The notes under the pieces were generated by a model, which was given only the letters and a program-made list of their open reading frames with translations, searched no databases and had not been told where the DNA came from. A stretch of DNA of 64,000 nucleotides from an uncultured Cryomorphaceae bacterium. Lineage in GTDB: Bacteria; Bacteroidota; Bacteroidia; Flavobacteriales; Schleiferiaceae. The stretch lies in assembly GCA_913043005.1 (NCBI GenBank), contig CAJWKU010000001.1, positions 1 through 64,000 on the forward strand, in the 5' to 3' direction. The position numbers were made by a program, and so were the translations under genes. Shown one piece after another: positions 27,642 through 36,458 of the stretch. How positions within the stretch are numbered: position 1 is the first letter of the stretch; each line of letters opens with the position of its first letter.

Positions 27642-28526
27642 TTAGTTGCGCCTGTCTTGACCCCAAAGTAGCTTATTTCTGAGCGTTGAGGCAAAATCAG
27701 AATATTGAGTTCTAACTAATTTAAAACGATAATCTGATTTTTTTATTGTCAATTCTGTTTCACATTCTAAAGTGAAAACTCGAGAATCTAAAGATGCGAG
27801 ATAATTACCCTCTCTAGCCTCAATTTTTAGAGTAATTGTGTCAGTATTTGGAATAACCAATGGTCTTACCGTCAAATTATGCGGAGCTATGGGGGTAATT
27901 ATAAAATTATTAGACCCTGGCAAAAGAATTGGGCCGCTGCAGCTTAAATTATACCCTGTAGATCCCGTAGGCGTTGAGATCAAAAGCCCATCAGCCCAAT
28001 ATGTATTTAAAAAGTCTCCATTCAAGTAAACATGTACGGAAATCATACTAGTTGTTCCTTTTCGGCTTACAGCAATTTCATTTAGTGCAAAATTCGGTTG
28101 AATTATTTCATCAGAGCTGGTGCTTGCTTCGAGCACGTTTCTTTCATCAATGGTATAGTCCCCTTTCAAAATGGATTTTAATGCCAAGGGAGCTTCATCT
28201 CTTGTAATATTTGCCAAAAATCCTAATCTGCCTGTATTAAGTCCAATAATTGGAATTTCTGTCCCTTCCACCAAAGTTGTTGCATCTAAAAGGGTTCCAT
28301 CACCGCCAACTACGAGTAAAAAGTCAGGCTTTAATTCTAAAATTCCTTCACGGCTTTTAAACTCTGGAAAACTCCAATCAAGCTCCCAATGCTCATTTAC
28401 CCGCCTTTGAAAGCCATGATAAATAAAAATTGAGCAGCCTTCCTGTAAAAGTGAATCTATGGTTCTCTCAACAAAAGTTTGGACTTCGTCAGGTATACGC
28501 TTTCCAAATATTGCAATTCTTTTCAT
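27642..28526 (-). CDS. nadK: NAD kinase
   Basis: 294 residues, full length. It makes NADP from NAD and ATP. The signatures LLVVGGDGTLLDATTL (GGDGT, about residues 74-78) and the NE/D motif NFALNEIAVSR, plus GLLISTPTGSTGYNLSCSGP, are intact. The stop lies 35 nt upstream of the DUF6089 start and the start is 4 nt after the CBS gene, so it is mid-operon. Confidence 0.97.
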   Translation of the reverse strand: MKRIAIFGKRIPDEVQTFVERTIDSLLQEGCSIFIYHGFQRRVNEHWELDWSFPEFKSREGILELKPDFLLVVGGDGTLLDATTLVEGTEIPIIGLNTGRLGFLANITRDEAPLALKSILKGDYTIDERNVLEASTSSDEIIQPNFALNEIAVSRKGTTSMISVHVYLNGDFLNTYWADGLLISTPTGSTGYNLSCSGPILLPGSNNFIITPIAPHNLTVRPLVIPNTDTITLKIEAREGNYLASLDSRVFTLECETELTIKKSDYRFKLVRTQYSDFASTLRNKLLWGQDRRN

Positions 28527-28530
28527 ACTA

Positions 28531-29148
28531 TTATTCTATATTCAAGAAGTGACTCAAGTGTTCTAAATTTTCTTTTAATTCAATCTTTCTAACACCTTGC
28601 GGATAATATCCGATTAATTGACAACCTAATCGTTCTAAAGTCTGTATCGTGTGATTGGGATCTTTTTGATCCACTCGAATAAAATTTAAATATTTTCCAG
28701 TTTCTTGGTCAAAATCTAATGAAAAATTAATGATATTAATATTTTCTGATTCGATCGATTTCATTAATTCAGAGGAAAAGGGCTTGCCCACCGGGCTTTC
28801 AAACCAGATAGTTGACCCTGATTCTTGAAAGCACCATTGGTTACCAATAATATTGACTAGATCTCTCAACCCTAGTAATCCGATAAATATCTGTTCATCA
28901 CATACTGCGATGAAATCTGTATTCCATTGACTGAAAATAGTCATTGATTCAATTGGGTGCTGTTCTAATTGAAGCGAGGGGACTGCTAAAATTTGATTGT
29001 TAGAATCAACCATTCCTTTGTAGATTTTTTTTTCAATCAATGGTTTGACGACAATATTTTTTTTGGATAATAATTCCATATTTATGAAGTCAATATTCTC
29101 GAATTCAGCCTTGTCAACTTGTTTTTTTATAAGATGGTGCCATTTCAT
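28531..29148 (-). CDS. CBS-domain protein
   Basis: 205 residues from the ATG at 29148 (MKWHHLIKKQVDKAEF); the frame runs 12 residues further upstream, but those would cross the likely promoter region. Two degenerate CBS motifs (about 5-115) precede an ACT-like C-terminal region with MKSIESENINIINFSL and FIRVDQKDPNHTIQTLE. CBS pairs bind adenine nucleotides; what this one senses is unknown. It is the first gene of the leftward nadK-uppS-bamA operon and divergent from pdxJ, an arrangement known in Bacteroidota. Confidence 0.72.
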   Translation of the reverse strand: MKWHHLIKKQVDKAEFENIDFINMELLSKKNIVVKPLIEKKIYKGMVDSNNQILAVPSLQLEQHPIESMTIFSQWNTDFIAVCDEQIFIGLLGLRDLVNIIGNQWCFQESGSTIWFESPVGKPFSSELMKSIESENINIINFSLDFDQETGKYLNFIRVDQKDPNHTIQTLERLGCQLIGYYPQGVRKIELKENLEHLSHFLNIE

Positions 29149-29214
29149 AACAGTAACGAAGTTAGCCAAAAGAGGGGATTTCAAATCTATTGAGCATAAC
29201 TTTCACAAATTAAA

Positions 29215-29247
29215 TTTGCGAGTTGATCCGTGCCATTAATATTTTTG
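29215..29247 (+). promoter_or_regulatory. Promoter of pdxJ
   Basis: TTTG at 29215-29218, 21-nt spacer, TATTTTTG at 29240-29247: a full match to both boxes of the Bacteroidota sigma factor. The ATG lies four bases past the -7 box, so the transcript would start at or just before the initiation codon. Confidence 0.6.
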
Positions 29248-29251
29248 TATC

Positions 29252-30010
29252 ATGAATGATAATTTGACTCGTCTTTCTGTCAATCTAAATAAGATTGCAA
29301 CTCTAAGAAATGCTCGAGGTGGAGATACTCCAAATGTAGGTCTTGCAGCAAAGTATTGTCAAGAATATGGAGCTCAAGGCATAACCATTCACCCACGCCC
29401 CGATGAACGTCATATAAAGTATGACGACGCCCGAATGCTAAGGGGAATTGTAAAAACTGAATTTAATATTGAAGGTTATCCAGATAAGACATTTATTGAC
29501 TTGGTCCTTGAGTGTCAACCTGATCAAGTCACTCTAGTCCCGGACAGCCCCGAAGTTTTAACTAGTAATTGTGGATGGGATACGGTTGCAAATTCTGAAT
29601 TTCTACATGAAATAATAAAGGAATTTAAGGACAATGGCATTAGAACTTCGATCTTTATTGAGTGTGATAAACTGAAAATTGAGTCTGCAGCTAAAATTGG
29701 CGCTGATAGGGTAGAGCTCTACACTGAAAACTATGCTAAACTGTTTTTGAATAACAAAGAAAAGGCTGTTGAGCCATATACTTTAGCAGCAAAAATTGCC
29801 CTAGACTCTGGTTTGGGAGTAAATGCTGGACACGATCTTAATTTGGATAATTTAGAGTTTTTTGCTCGTTCTGTCAAGGGACTTCAAGAAGTTAGTATCG
29901 GCCATGCTTTGATATCAGATGCTCTTTATTTTGGTTTAGAGAATACGGTTCAACAATATCTATATCAGCTTGAGCGGGCAAAATTGCATCATTTAAAAAA
30001 TACTAAATGA
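29252..30010 (+). CDS. pdxJ: Pyridoxine 5'-phosphate synthase
   Basis: 252 residues. PdxJ condenses 1-deoxyxylulose 5-phosphate with 3-amino-2-oxopropyl phosphate to give pyridoxine 5'-phosphate. TIM-barrel signatures are LSVNLNKIATLRNARGG, the AQGITIHPRPDERHI catalytic region, QVTLVPDSPEV and GLGVNAGHDLNLDNL. The start at 29252 gives MNDNLTRLSVNLNK; an alternative Met is not available. It overlaps the hydrolase gene by 4 nt. Confidence 0.97.
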   Translation: MNDNLTRLSVNLNKIATLRNARGGDTPNVGLAAKYCQEYGAQGITIHPRPDERHIKYDDARMLRGIVKTEFNIEGYPDKTFIDLVLECQPDQVTLVPDSPEVLTSNCGWDTVANSEFLHEIIKEFKDNGIRTSIFIECDKLKIESAAKIGADRVELYTENYAKLFLNNKEKAVEPYTLAAKIALDSGLGVNAGHDLNLDNLEFFARSVKGLQEVSIGHALISDALYFGLENTVQQYLYQLERAKLHHLKNTK

Positions 30011-30789
30011 TAGTTGATCTAAGTTCCAAATTGATCGGTAAAGGCGGAACTCCTTTAATAGTCTTACATGGCTTATTTGGAATGGGTGACAATTGGGCGT
30101 CTCATGCACGCGCATGGGCCCCTATGGGATTTGAAGTACATCTTTTAGACTTAAGGAACCATGGCCGCTCTCCTCATGCAAGCTCCCATACATATGCAGA
30201 TATGGTAGAGGATCTAAAAAAATATGTAGATAGTCATTTTGAAAAAAATACATCTATTCGATGGATTGGTCATAGTATGGGGGGAAAGGCTTTGATGGAG
30301 TTCTCTACAAAATATCCTGAACTCGTTGAGAAGATGGTGGTAGTAGATATAGGCCCTAAATATTATCCAGTTCAATATTCAGAAATAATAGAAGCAATGC
30401 ATTTGTTAGATCTTGATAAATTAAAAAGCCGGACAGACGCCGATCGATCTTTGGAGATTAGAATTCCTGAATGGGGATTAAGACAATTTATATTGAAAAA
30501 CCTAGAATGGAAGACTGATAAAAAATTAGGCTGGAAATTAAACCTGCCAATTATTGAATCCCAAATTAGTAGAATAGGAGAAGAGATGAATAAAGACAAA
30601 ATCTTTATCGGTTCAGTCTTATTCATTCGAGGAATGAACAGTAAGTATATCTTAGATCAAGATTGGACGAATATCATGAATTACTTCCCCTTAGCACAGT
30701 TAGATAGCATTTCTGATGCAGGGCATTGGGTTCATTCAGAGAAGCCTAGAGAGTTCCAAGAATCGTTAAAAGATTTTTTAAATACCTAA
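30007..30789 (+). CDS. Alpha/beta hydrolase, YbfF-like esterase
   Basis: 260 residues, single alpha/beta-hydrolase domain. The oxyanion HG motif is VLHGLFGMGDNW, the nucleophile elbow IGHSMGGKA (Ser about residue 89), an acidic residue follows VVDIG and the catalytic His is in SDAGHWVHSEKP. Closest remembered relatives are acyl-CoA esterases of the YbfF type. Substrate unknown. Start overlaps the pdxJ stop by 4 nt. The last 4 nt overlap the convergent DUF2141 gene. Confidence 0.85.
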   Translation: MIVDLSSKLIGKGGTPLIVLHGLFGMGDNWASHARAWAPMGFEVHLLDLRNHGRSPHASSHTYADMVEDLKKYVDSHFEKNTSIRWIGHSMGGKALMEFSTKYPELVEKMVVVDIGPKYYPVQYSEIIEAMHLLDLDKLKSRTDADRSLEIRIPEWGLRQFILKNLEWKTDKKLGWKLNLPIIESQISRIGEEMNKDKIFIGSVLFIRGMNSKYILDQDWTNIMNYFPLAQLDSISDAGHWVHSEKPREFQESLKDFLNT

Positions 30790-31244
30790 AAAGGATTTTT
30801 AAAGTGATAATTTATAGGAACAACAATTAGTTTACTCTCATCAAAGAAGTCAAACTGTTGAGAGCTAATTGAAGGCATTCCAAAATAGTTTCTAGCTTGA
30901 TTGGAGAAGGCATAAGGCTCTATCGGTTGACCTAATATCCCTTTGTCTAATTTCTGATTGTTATTTAAATCTAAATAAAAATTCGCAGTGTAGATCCCAT
31001 AATCTGATACCTGGATATTACAAATTTGTTTTTTATTTTTAAATGGAAATACTTGCTGAGTAATTACTTTCCCTTTTTGATCTCTGAGAGAAATCATCCA
31101 ATTAGCATTTTTTGAAATAATTTGTTTATTGCCCTTCTCGTAAAATTCAAGTTCAAATTTGATTTTATAAGGTTGACCATTTAAAAAACTTAAAAAGGAA
31201 AAAAAAGTAAAAACAAAAAAGGTTAATCTGTAAAAAAAATACAT
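30786..31244 (-). CDS. DUF2141-family secreted protein
   Basis: 152 residues. A signal peptide (about 1-24, ending FLNGQ) leads into a single beta-sandwich-like domain with the family's DLNNNQKLDKGILGQPIEPY and FSNQARNYFGMPS stretches, characteristic of DUF2141 proteins. Function unknown; members are periplasmic or surface proteins. It converges on the hydrolase gene with a 4-nt overlap. Confidence 0.82.
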   Translation of the reverse strand: MYFFYRLTFFVFTFFSFLSFLNGQPYKIKFELEFYEKGNKQIISKNANWMISLRDQKGKVITQQVFPFKNKKQICNIQVSDYGIYTANFYLDLNNNQKLDKGILGQPIEPYAFSNQARNYFGMPSISSQQFDFFDESKLIVVPINYHFKNPF

Positions 31245-31285
31245 TAAATCAGAAATAAATAAAAGATACAGCTAGTAAAAGGTGA

Positions 31286-31666
31286 TCACCTCATCAACAT
31301 AACACTGCCTTTTTCGTCCAGTCTTACGGATTCCGAACCGCTTGGGACTGTATAAACAGCTTGAAGTTGCCATAGATAGACACCTTCTTTTACCTGACGG
31401 GCATTATATTCACCGTTCCAAGATTCATTTGGGTCTATGCTTTCAAAAACGAGACGTCCATATCTATCAAAAATTCGTAAGTGATAAGAAATGGGATCAC
31501 AATTATTCTGAACAATTACACGAAATTCATCATTTGTATTGTCGCGATTTGGTGAAAAAGCATTGGGATGAAAAAATCCGCAATCATTATTTTCATTAGG
31601 ATTTGTTTGAGCTTCCATCGAAAGTCCAAAAACCATCATCAATAAAAGAATAATTACTTTTTTCAC
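31286..31666 (-). CDS. Stand-alone CHU_C (T9SS type B-like) domain protein
   Basis: 126 residues beginning with a GTG codon. A signal peptide (about 1-19, SMEAQ) is followed by almost nothing but a gliding-motility-associated C-terminal (CHU_C) domain: CGFFHPNAFSPNRDNTND, YHLRIFDRYGRLVFES, then EGVYLWQLQAVY and the end GSVMLMR. In most proteins this domain is the type B sorting tail of a much longer cargo, so a free-standing copy is unusual. A strong promoter (31701-31671) places it as its own short transcript. The missing cargo is not due to an obvious frameshift, because the frame starts with a clean signal peptide. Confidence 0.85.
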   Translation of the reverse strand: MKKVIILLLMMVFGLSMEAQTNPNENNDCGFFHPNAFSPNRDNTNDEFRVIVQNNCDPISYHLRIFDRYGRLVFESIDPNESWNGEYNARQVKEGVYLWQLQAVYTVPSGSESVRLDEKGSVMLMR

Positions 31667-31670
31667 ATTT

Positions 31671-31701
31671 CAAATGTAGGCGCTAAAATGATTTCTTCAA
31701 A
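31671..31701 (-). promoter_or_regulatory. Promoter of the CHU_C gene
   Basis: Read leftward: TTTG (31701-31698), 19-nt spacer, TACATTTG (31678-31671), then four bases to the GTG start. Both boxes and spacing match the Bacteroidota consensus exactly; this is the clearest promoter in the window. Confidence 0.65.
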
Positions 31702-31717
31702 GAATAAATAAAAACTT

Positions 31718-34216
31718 CTAACATTTATTGAACGAACGAAGAGATTCAATGAATAACCGATTTGTATCGGGTTCTTCTTCCCACTGAAATTCATATTCGG
31801 GTTCCTCTTTTTTTAATTTTTCACCTTTTTGAAAAATGCTTTTTAAGTCTTCAGATTGCTTTTTCCAATCATTTTTTAAGTTTGATTTGAGATCCTCACT
31901 TATTTTTTTTGCATCTATGCTAAATTTTAGGTTTTGTGCCGGTCCTTTCACTTTTATTGGAATCCAAACCTTCTCGGTCTGATTTTTTTCTTTTATGAAC
32001 TCATCAAGATCTTTTGATCTTGCTTGTTTTCTATTCCCCACAATGTTTCTAAGTTGCATTTTTATCAAAAAGTCCATGTAATTTTCAAAACTGTGTGTTC
32101 CAGCTATTTTTAATGTTAATGCATTATTTTCTAGAATCATTTCAGGAATGATGACAACCTCATTTGCAATTCTAACCCGGTTTGTAAATGGGCTAAATTT
32201 AACGTCAGTTAATTTATCAACTTCCGAGAACCTTTTCAATGCTTTTAAAGTTTCAAAATCTATGAGTCGTCCGTTCTCAATATTAAATTCAATATCTGCA
32301 ATGATTTTTTCAGGTAAAATATTCAATCTTGAGTCAAAATCTATTCGTATTTGTGCTCTTGAATCTAAAATGCCTGATAGATTTTTATCCGTAATATGGT
32401 TTTGGTCAAAATTATTAAATGATCGGAAGATTTCTTTTAGTTCCACTTTTTTAACTCCTCCGTCAATGCGCAACTGCCCTGAGCCATCGTTTAATTCACG
32501 CCACTCAATAGAGCTCGATATCGTTCCTCCCGAATGCCGGATAAAAAAATCATCAGTTTTAGCATTAAGCCCTTTTCCTTTTACCGTTGACTTTACATCA
32601 GTTCCACTAAAGTCGTTTAAAGTAAATCTATTTGCAGCTAATGCAAATTCATAGCTGGATTCAAAACTATTGTCATCACTTCCAGTGAAATCTGCATTCC
32701 AAATTCCCCAATCAATGACATCCTCTATTTTCCATTCTCCTCCTGTTATTTGAAATTTATAATAATTTTCATCATCGTTAAAAACATTTTTAACTATTCC
32801 CTTGACTTTTGCCTTGGTATCTAAAGTTTGAATTGATCCCTTTAATATTTTTAAGTCATAACCTTTTAATTGAACCTCTACATCTGATAGTAGAGTTGGA
32901 TTATTAGCACCTTCTAATCTCAAAGCAGCAGTTGGAATAGAGAACAAACCTTTCCATTCCCCTCCCCAAATTCCATTTGAACGTAAATCATAAAGACTCT
33001 TAAATTTTTTACTCCATTCAATTTTCCCCTTTAATTCGCCGTCACTTCCTTCCCATGTTGAGTAGCTGAGCCAATGCATTAAATCCATCCATTTAGAATC
33101 AAATTTTACTACCGCTTTGCACTGGGGCGAATTAAAATTACTTAAATGTAAAGATCCACTTAGTTCTGTATCTAGAGATTGACATGATATGTTTTTAATA
33201 CTTATGGATGAGCTCTCTTTGGAGTTAAAACGTCCATTGTCAAAAGTGATATCGGCATTTATATCACTTCCAATAAAGTATGAATCATTGGCATTGATAT
33301 AGCCATTAGTCCATTTTCCGTTGGCACTTAAGTGGGTTCCTAAAACCGTTGTATTGGCTTTTAATTCGAGATCAAGATTACCATCAGCTATTACTGTCTT
33401 AGAGTCGGGGATAAGATCTTTTGGCAATAGTTTTATCACTTCGGACATATCGAGGTTTTTTGCTTTTGCCGTCCAGTTTCCCTGATCATCTTCTATTGTC
33501 CCATCTAATTTTAGTTTCCAGCCGTTTAAGTCTAATTGTCCATTTTTGACTTCAATATTTTTTGATTCAGCATTGGAATAAAAGTCAGTTGATCCCGATA
33601 TAAATATGGACTGCTCATTCCAATTAGGGACATATATTTCCCAGTTTGCATTTGCATTAATGGCACTTTGATCCAACACCCCTGCTAACTTGATGCGCTT
33701 TGCAATGAATTTATAATGCAATGAAGATTCCTTAAGGCCCTCCATTGTAATTTCGGTATTCATAAGAGTTAAGCTCTTTAAATCTATGTATGCATTTGAA
33801 TTAACTGAATCACCTTTAAAAATGTTATAATTATTATCTCCATCTGCACCCCATTTCAGATTTAATTTTCCCTCATAAGCTGATATGCTCCGCAGTATTA
33901 TGTTTTCTTGTAGAATTGAAATAAGTCCAAATTCGATATAAAGATTTTTGCAAAATAAAAGGGTGTCTGACTCTTTAGAATCTAAAGTGCTTTCTATTAG
34001 AACATTGTTTAGCCTTAATGATACATTTGGAAACTTTTCAAGTATTACAATCTCGAGTTTTTCGGCCGAAACGGGAACATTTAATTGATCGTTAACAACC
34101 ATTAAAAGTTTTTCTCGAATGGAGCTAGAATTTATCTGTAGATAACTAAAAACCGCGATAAGCACAATCATTACTGCGCTAAAAATCACACCGATGATAA
34201 TAAAAGCTTTGCGCAT
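31718..34216 (-). CDS. AsmA-like protein, inner-membrane anchored
   Basis: 832 residues. One N-terminal membrane helix (about 5-27) is followed by the AsmA N-terminal motif REKLLMVVNDQLNVPVSAEKLE, long beta-rich repeats, and an AsmA_2-type C-terminal region (about 560-760) with LNILPEKIIADIEFNIENGRL in pieces. AsmA/TamB-type proteins are elongated bridges in the periplasm, several of which move phospholipids towards the outer membrane. The C-terminus is a charged lysine/glutamate-rich tail ending RLFIESLRSFNKC. Its start lies 2 nt after the RluB-like gene's stop, a likely operon. Confidence 0.82.
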   Translation of the reverse strand: MRKAFIIIGVIFSAVMIVLIAVFSYLQINSSSIREKLLMVVNDQLNVPVSAEKLEIVILEKFPNVSLRLNNVLIESTLDSKESDTLLFCKNLYIEFGLISILQENIILRSISAYEGKLNLKWGADGDNNYNIFKGDSVNSNAYIDLKSLTLMNTEITMEGLKESSLHYKFIAKRIKLAGVLDQSAINANANWEIYVPNWNEQSIFISGSTDFYSNAESKNIEVKNGQLDLNGWKLKLDGTIEDDQGNWTAKAKNLDMSEVIKLLPKDLIPDSKTVIADGNLDLELKANTTVLGTHLSANGKWTNGYINANDSYFIGSDINADITFDNGRFNSKESSSISIKNISCQSLDTELSGSLHLSNFNSPQCKAVVKFDSKWMDLMHWLSYSTWEGSDGELKGKIEWSKKFKSLYDLRSNGIWGGEWKGLFSIPTAALRLEGANNPTLLSDVEVQLKGYDLKILKGSIQTLDTKAKVKGIVKNVFNDDENYYKFQITGGEWKIEDVIDWGIWNADFTGSDDNSFESSYEFALAANRFTLNDFSGTDVKSTVKGKGLNAKTDDFFIRHSGGTISSSIEWRELNDGSGQLRIDGGVKKVELKEIFRSFNNFDQNHITDKNLSGILDSRAQIRIDFDSRLNILPEKIIADIEFNIENGRLIDFETLKALKRFSEVDKLTDVKFSPFTNRVRIANEVVIIPEMILENNALTLKIAGTHSFENYMDFLIKMQLRNIVGNRKQARSKDLDEFIKEKNQTEKVWIPIKVKGPAQNLKFSIDAKKISEDLKSNLKNDWKKQSEDLKSIFQKGEKLKKEEPEYEFQWEEEPDTNRLFIESLRSFNKC

Positions 34217-34218
34217 AC

Positions 34219-35379
34219 TTAAAGCATCTTTAGAAAAGATAAGTCTCTGGATTCTAGAATTTTATATTGACCACGGTTTAAGCCTTTTTTTGTTAAACCT
34301 GCAAAAGAACTACGATCTAGTTTAGAAACTTCATACCCAAGAGCTTCAAACATTCTTCGAACAATTCTATTCTTGCCAATATGGATTTCTACGCCTAGGG
34401 TATACTTATCGTTCTCTTTTACAAACTCAACATAATCTACTTGAGCCATTCCGTCTTCAAGTTCTACACCGTTCCTTAATTTTGCGAGATCACTTGTATG
34501 AAATGGCTTATCTAAGGTTACCATATATATTTTTTTAGCACCATGACTAGGGTGTGTGAGCTTTTTAGCAAGCATACCGTCATTGGTCAATAGTAATACA
34601 CCAGTTGTGGATCTGTCAAGACGGCCAACAGGATATATTCTTTCCGAACAGGCATTTGATACTAAATCCATAACTGTTTTTCGAGCTTTCTCATCATCAA
34701 CTGTGGTTATAAAACCTTTTGGTTTATTCAGTAAGACATACACTTTCTTTTCAGACTTGAGCAATTCGCCACCATAGCGCACCTGGTCGGTGTCTTTTAC
34801 TTTTGTTCCCATCTCCGTTACAACGGTCCCATTTACAGTAACTAGGCCATCTGTGATTAAATTATCCGCTTCCCTTCTTGAGCAAATCCCAGCATGCGCA
34901 AGGAAACGATTTAGCCTCATTGTCCCACTTTGTGGAGCATATTCTTCAGCAGTGCGAAATTTTAATTTACCCGCTGGTTTAAATGAAGAAAATTTACTTT
35001 TCCCATAACTTGAGTTGCCCCGGATAGGTTTGTCTTTAGAGTGTCCATAACCTCTATCGTTGAAATCTCTAGGCTTACTACCAGAATTATTATCTCTTGG
35101 GGGCCTTGATGACCATCTTTCATTGGGTTTTCCAGCATCACTTTTAGAAAATGATTTTGAAGTGTCACTTTTTCTCCCACCTCTGTTATCCTCAAAACTT
35201 CTTTTTCGATGATCTGAACTATGATCGCTTTGGGATCTTGAGTTTCTTTCCCCCGGTACATTAGAGCTTCTGTTGTGAGGGGATTTTTGGCTACCACGAC
35301 CAGATGCACTTTGATTTCGTCTCGAATTATTTGATCGGTCGGAGGGTCTAGAATTTCGTGAAGAACGCTGATCTTTCAT
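34219..35379 (-). CDS. Pseudouridine synthase RluB/RsuA family, with long disordered N-terminus
   Basis: 386 residues. Residues 1-140 are low-complexity, rich in Ser, Arg, Asn, Gly and Asp, probably disordered and RNA-binding. An S4 domain follows (about 153-200, MRLNRFLAHAGICSRREAD), then the synthase domain with the catalytic Asp in VGRLDRSTTGVLLLTND and RIVRRMFEALGYEV. The enzyme isomerises a uridine in 23S (RluB/RluE/F type) or 16S rRNA. The long tail is common in Bacteroidota homologues. Two nt separate it from the AsmA-like gene. Confidence 0.93.
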   Translation of the reverse strand: MKDQRSSRNSRPSDRSNNSRRNQSASGRGSQKSPHNRSSNVPGERNSRSQSDHSSDHRKRSFEDNRGGRKSDTSKSFSKSDAGKPNERWSSRPPRDNNSGSKPRDFNDRGYGHSKDKPIRGNSSYGKSKFSSFKPAGKLKFRTAEEYAPQSGTMRLNRFLAHAGICSRREADNLITDGLVTVNGTVVTEMGTKVKDTDQVRYGGELLKSEKKVYVLLNKPKGFITTVDDEKARKTVMDLVSNACSERIYPVGRLDRSTTGVLLLTNDGMLAKKLTHPSHGAKKIYMVTLDKPFHTSDLAKLRNGVELEDGMAQVDYVEFVKENDKYTLGVEIHIGKNRIVRRMFEALGYEVSKLDRSSFAGLTKKGLNRGQYKILESRDLSFLKML

Positions 35380-35482
35380 CAGGATATAATATTTCTTCGA
35401 AGGTAGTCAATTCCTGAACCTCGTTAAGCTCAAAAATAAAAGCTTCTAAAGCTTATCAATGAGAATTTATTTTCTTGAATTC

Positions 35483-36418
35483 TTATTTTTTTGCTGATTC
35501 ATTCTTAAATGCAAATGGAAGGGGTTCAAGTCTTGATCCCGATTCATTTACTTCTAGTTGATAGTTAAATCCATTTATAAACGGTTCATTTTCAGCAGTA
35601 TGTCCAAAAGGGAGATCTACGCCTATTGGAATGGAGCTTGGGATATTTGCTTTAATTATTTCATATACTTCTTGTCCGAATTCTTGCTCATTATCTTTAA
35701 TATCAGAAAAGCTTCCAATTACAACACCAGATAAATGATTAAAAACTTGAGATCTACGCATAGCGTTCATCATTCTATCAATATGGTATTTATATTCATC
35801 TAAATCTTCCAATGCCAGAATACATCCATCTAGCTTTGGAAAACTAGGAGAGCCTAATAGACTGTGTAATACGGATAAGTTGCCTCCGACGAGCCTGCCG
35901 ATAGTAGTTCCGTGATGATTTATAGAATTATGTTTTGCTTGGAGTACGTTTGGCTTTCCTCTAAGGAGATCGGCTAATCCATCTAAGCTTTTATTACTTA
36001 GTAATGGAATCTGGAGAGGCATCCAGCTATGAACACCTGAGATTTCATTTGTTATCGAATGACTCAATAGCACGGTAAAATCACTGAATCCAATAATCCA
36101 TTTAGGTTGTTTTTGAATATTTTTCCAATTTATCTGGTCAACCATTCTAACTGCTCCATAGCCCCCTCTTATGCTCCAAATGGCATGAACATCTGGATTA
36201 GATATCGCCCAATTAAAATCGTTGGATCGTTGCTCATCTGTGCCGCCAAATTGATTTTTTTGAGCTCCTAGATTTGGAGCACGGAAAGGAACCCATCCCT
36301 GTTTTTTAATCCAACTTTCGGCAAGCTCTACAACATGAGTTTGAGCATGACGAGAAGGGGCTACAATGGCTATTCCAGAACCTCGCTCCAGAAAAGGGGG
36401 AATAATACTTCGTTTCAT
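35483..36418 (-). CDS. LD-carboxypeptidase (peptidase family S66)
   Basis: 311 residues, usual length. It removes the terminal D-alanine from muropeptide tetrapeptides in the cytoplasm during cell-wall recycling. The nucleophile Ser lies in WIIGFSDFTVLL; other family blocks are GIAIVAPSR at the N-terminus, IWSIRGGYGAVRM, and the C-terminal GVDLPFGHTAENE with the catalytic His. The gene is divergent from metG with 40 nt between starts. It complements murQ (20 kb away) in recycling. Confidence 0.92.
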   Translation of the reverse strand: MKRSIIPPFLERGSGIAIVAPSRHAQTHVVELAESWIKKQGWVPFRAPNLGAQKNQFGGTDEQRSNDFNWAISNPDVHAIWSIRGGYGAVRMVDQINWKNIQKQPKWIIGFSDFTVLLSHSITNEISGVHSWMPLQIPLLSNKSLDGLADLLRGKPNVLQAKHNSINHHGTTIGRLVGGNLSVLHSLLGSPSFPKLDGCILALEDLDEYKYHIDRMMNAMRRSQVFNHLSGVVIGSFSDIKDNEQEFGQEVYEIIKANIPSSIPIGVDLPFGHTAENEPFINGFNYQLEVNESGSRLEPLPFAFKNESAKK

Positions 36419-36444
36419 AGGTGTTTACAAGGTACACACGTTTG

Positions 36445-36452
36445 TACTTTTG
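36445..36452 (+). promoter_or_regulatory. Candidate -7 promoter box of metG
   Basis: TACTTTTG matches TAnnTTTG exactly and ends six bases before the metG ATG. The -33 region at proper spacing (about 36421) has no TTTG, so the call is tentative. It lies in the 40-nt gap shared with the divergent LD-carboxypeptidase gene. Confidence 0.4.
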
Positions 36453-36458
36453 TCATTA

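Noticed and set aside
31281-31290. Perfect 10-bp palindrome GGTGATCACC at the end of the CHU_C gene
   Set aside because: It lies in the stop codon region, is short, has no flanking promoter or T-run, and such 10-mers arise by chance in 64 kb.
32148-32654. Open frame of 168 codons on the + strand inside the AsmA-like gene
   Set aside because: It is antisense to a well supported gene with recognisable domains, and its translation is serine/phenylalanine-rich without any motif.
36366-36458. Longer N-terminus for metG
   Set aside because: The extra residues would overlap the divergent LD-carboxypeptidase start and lie upstream of the -7 box; the HIGH-motif spacing fits the ATG at 36459.
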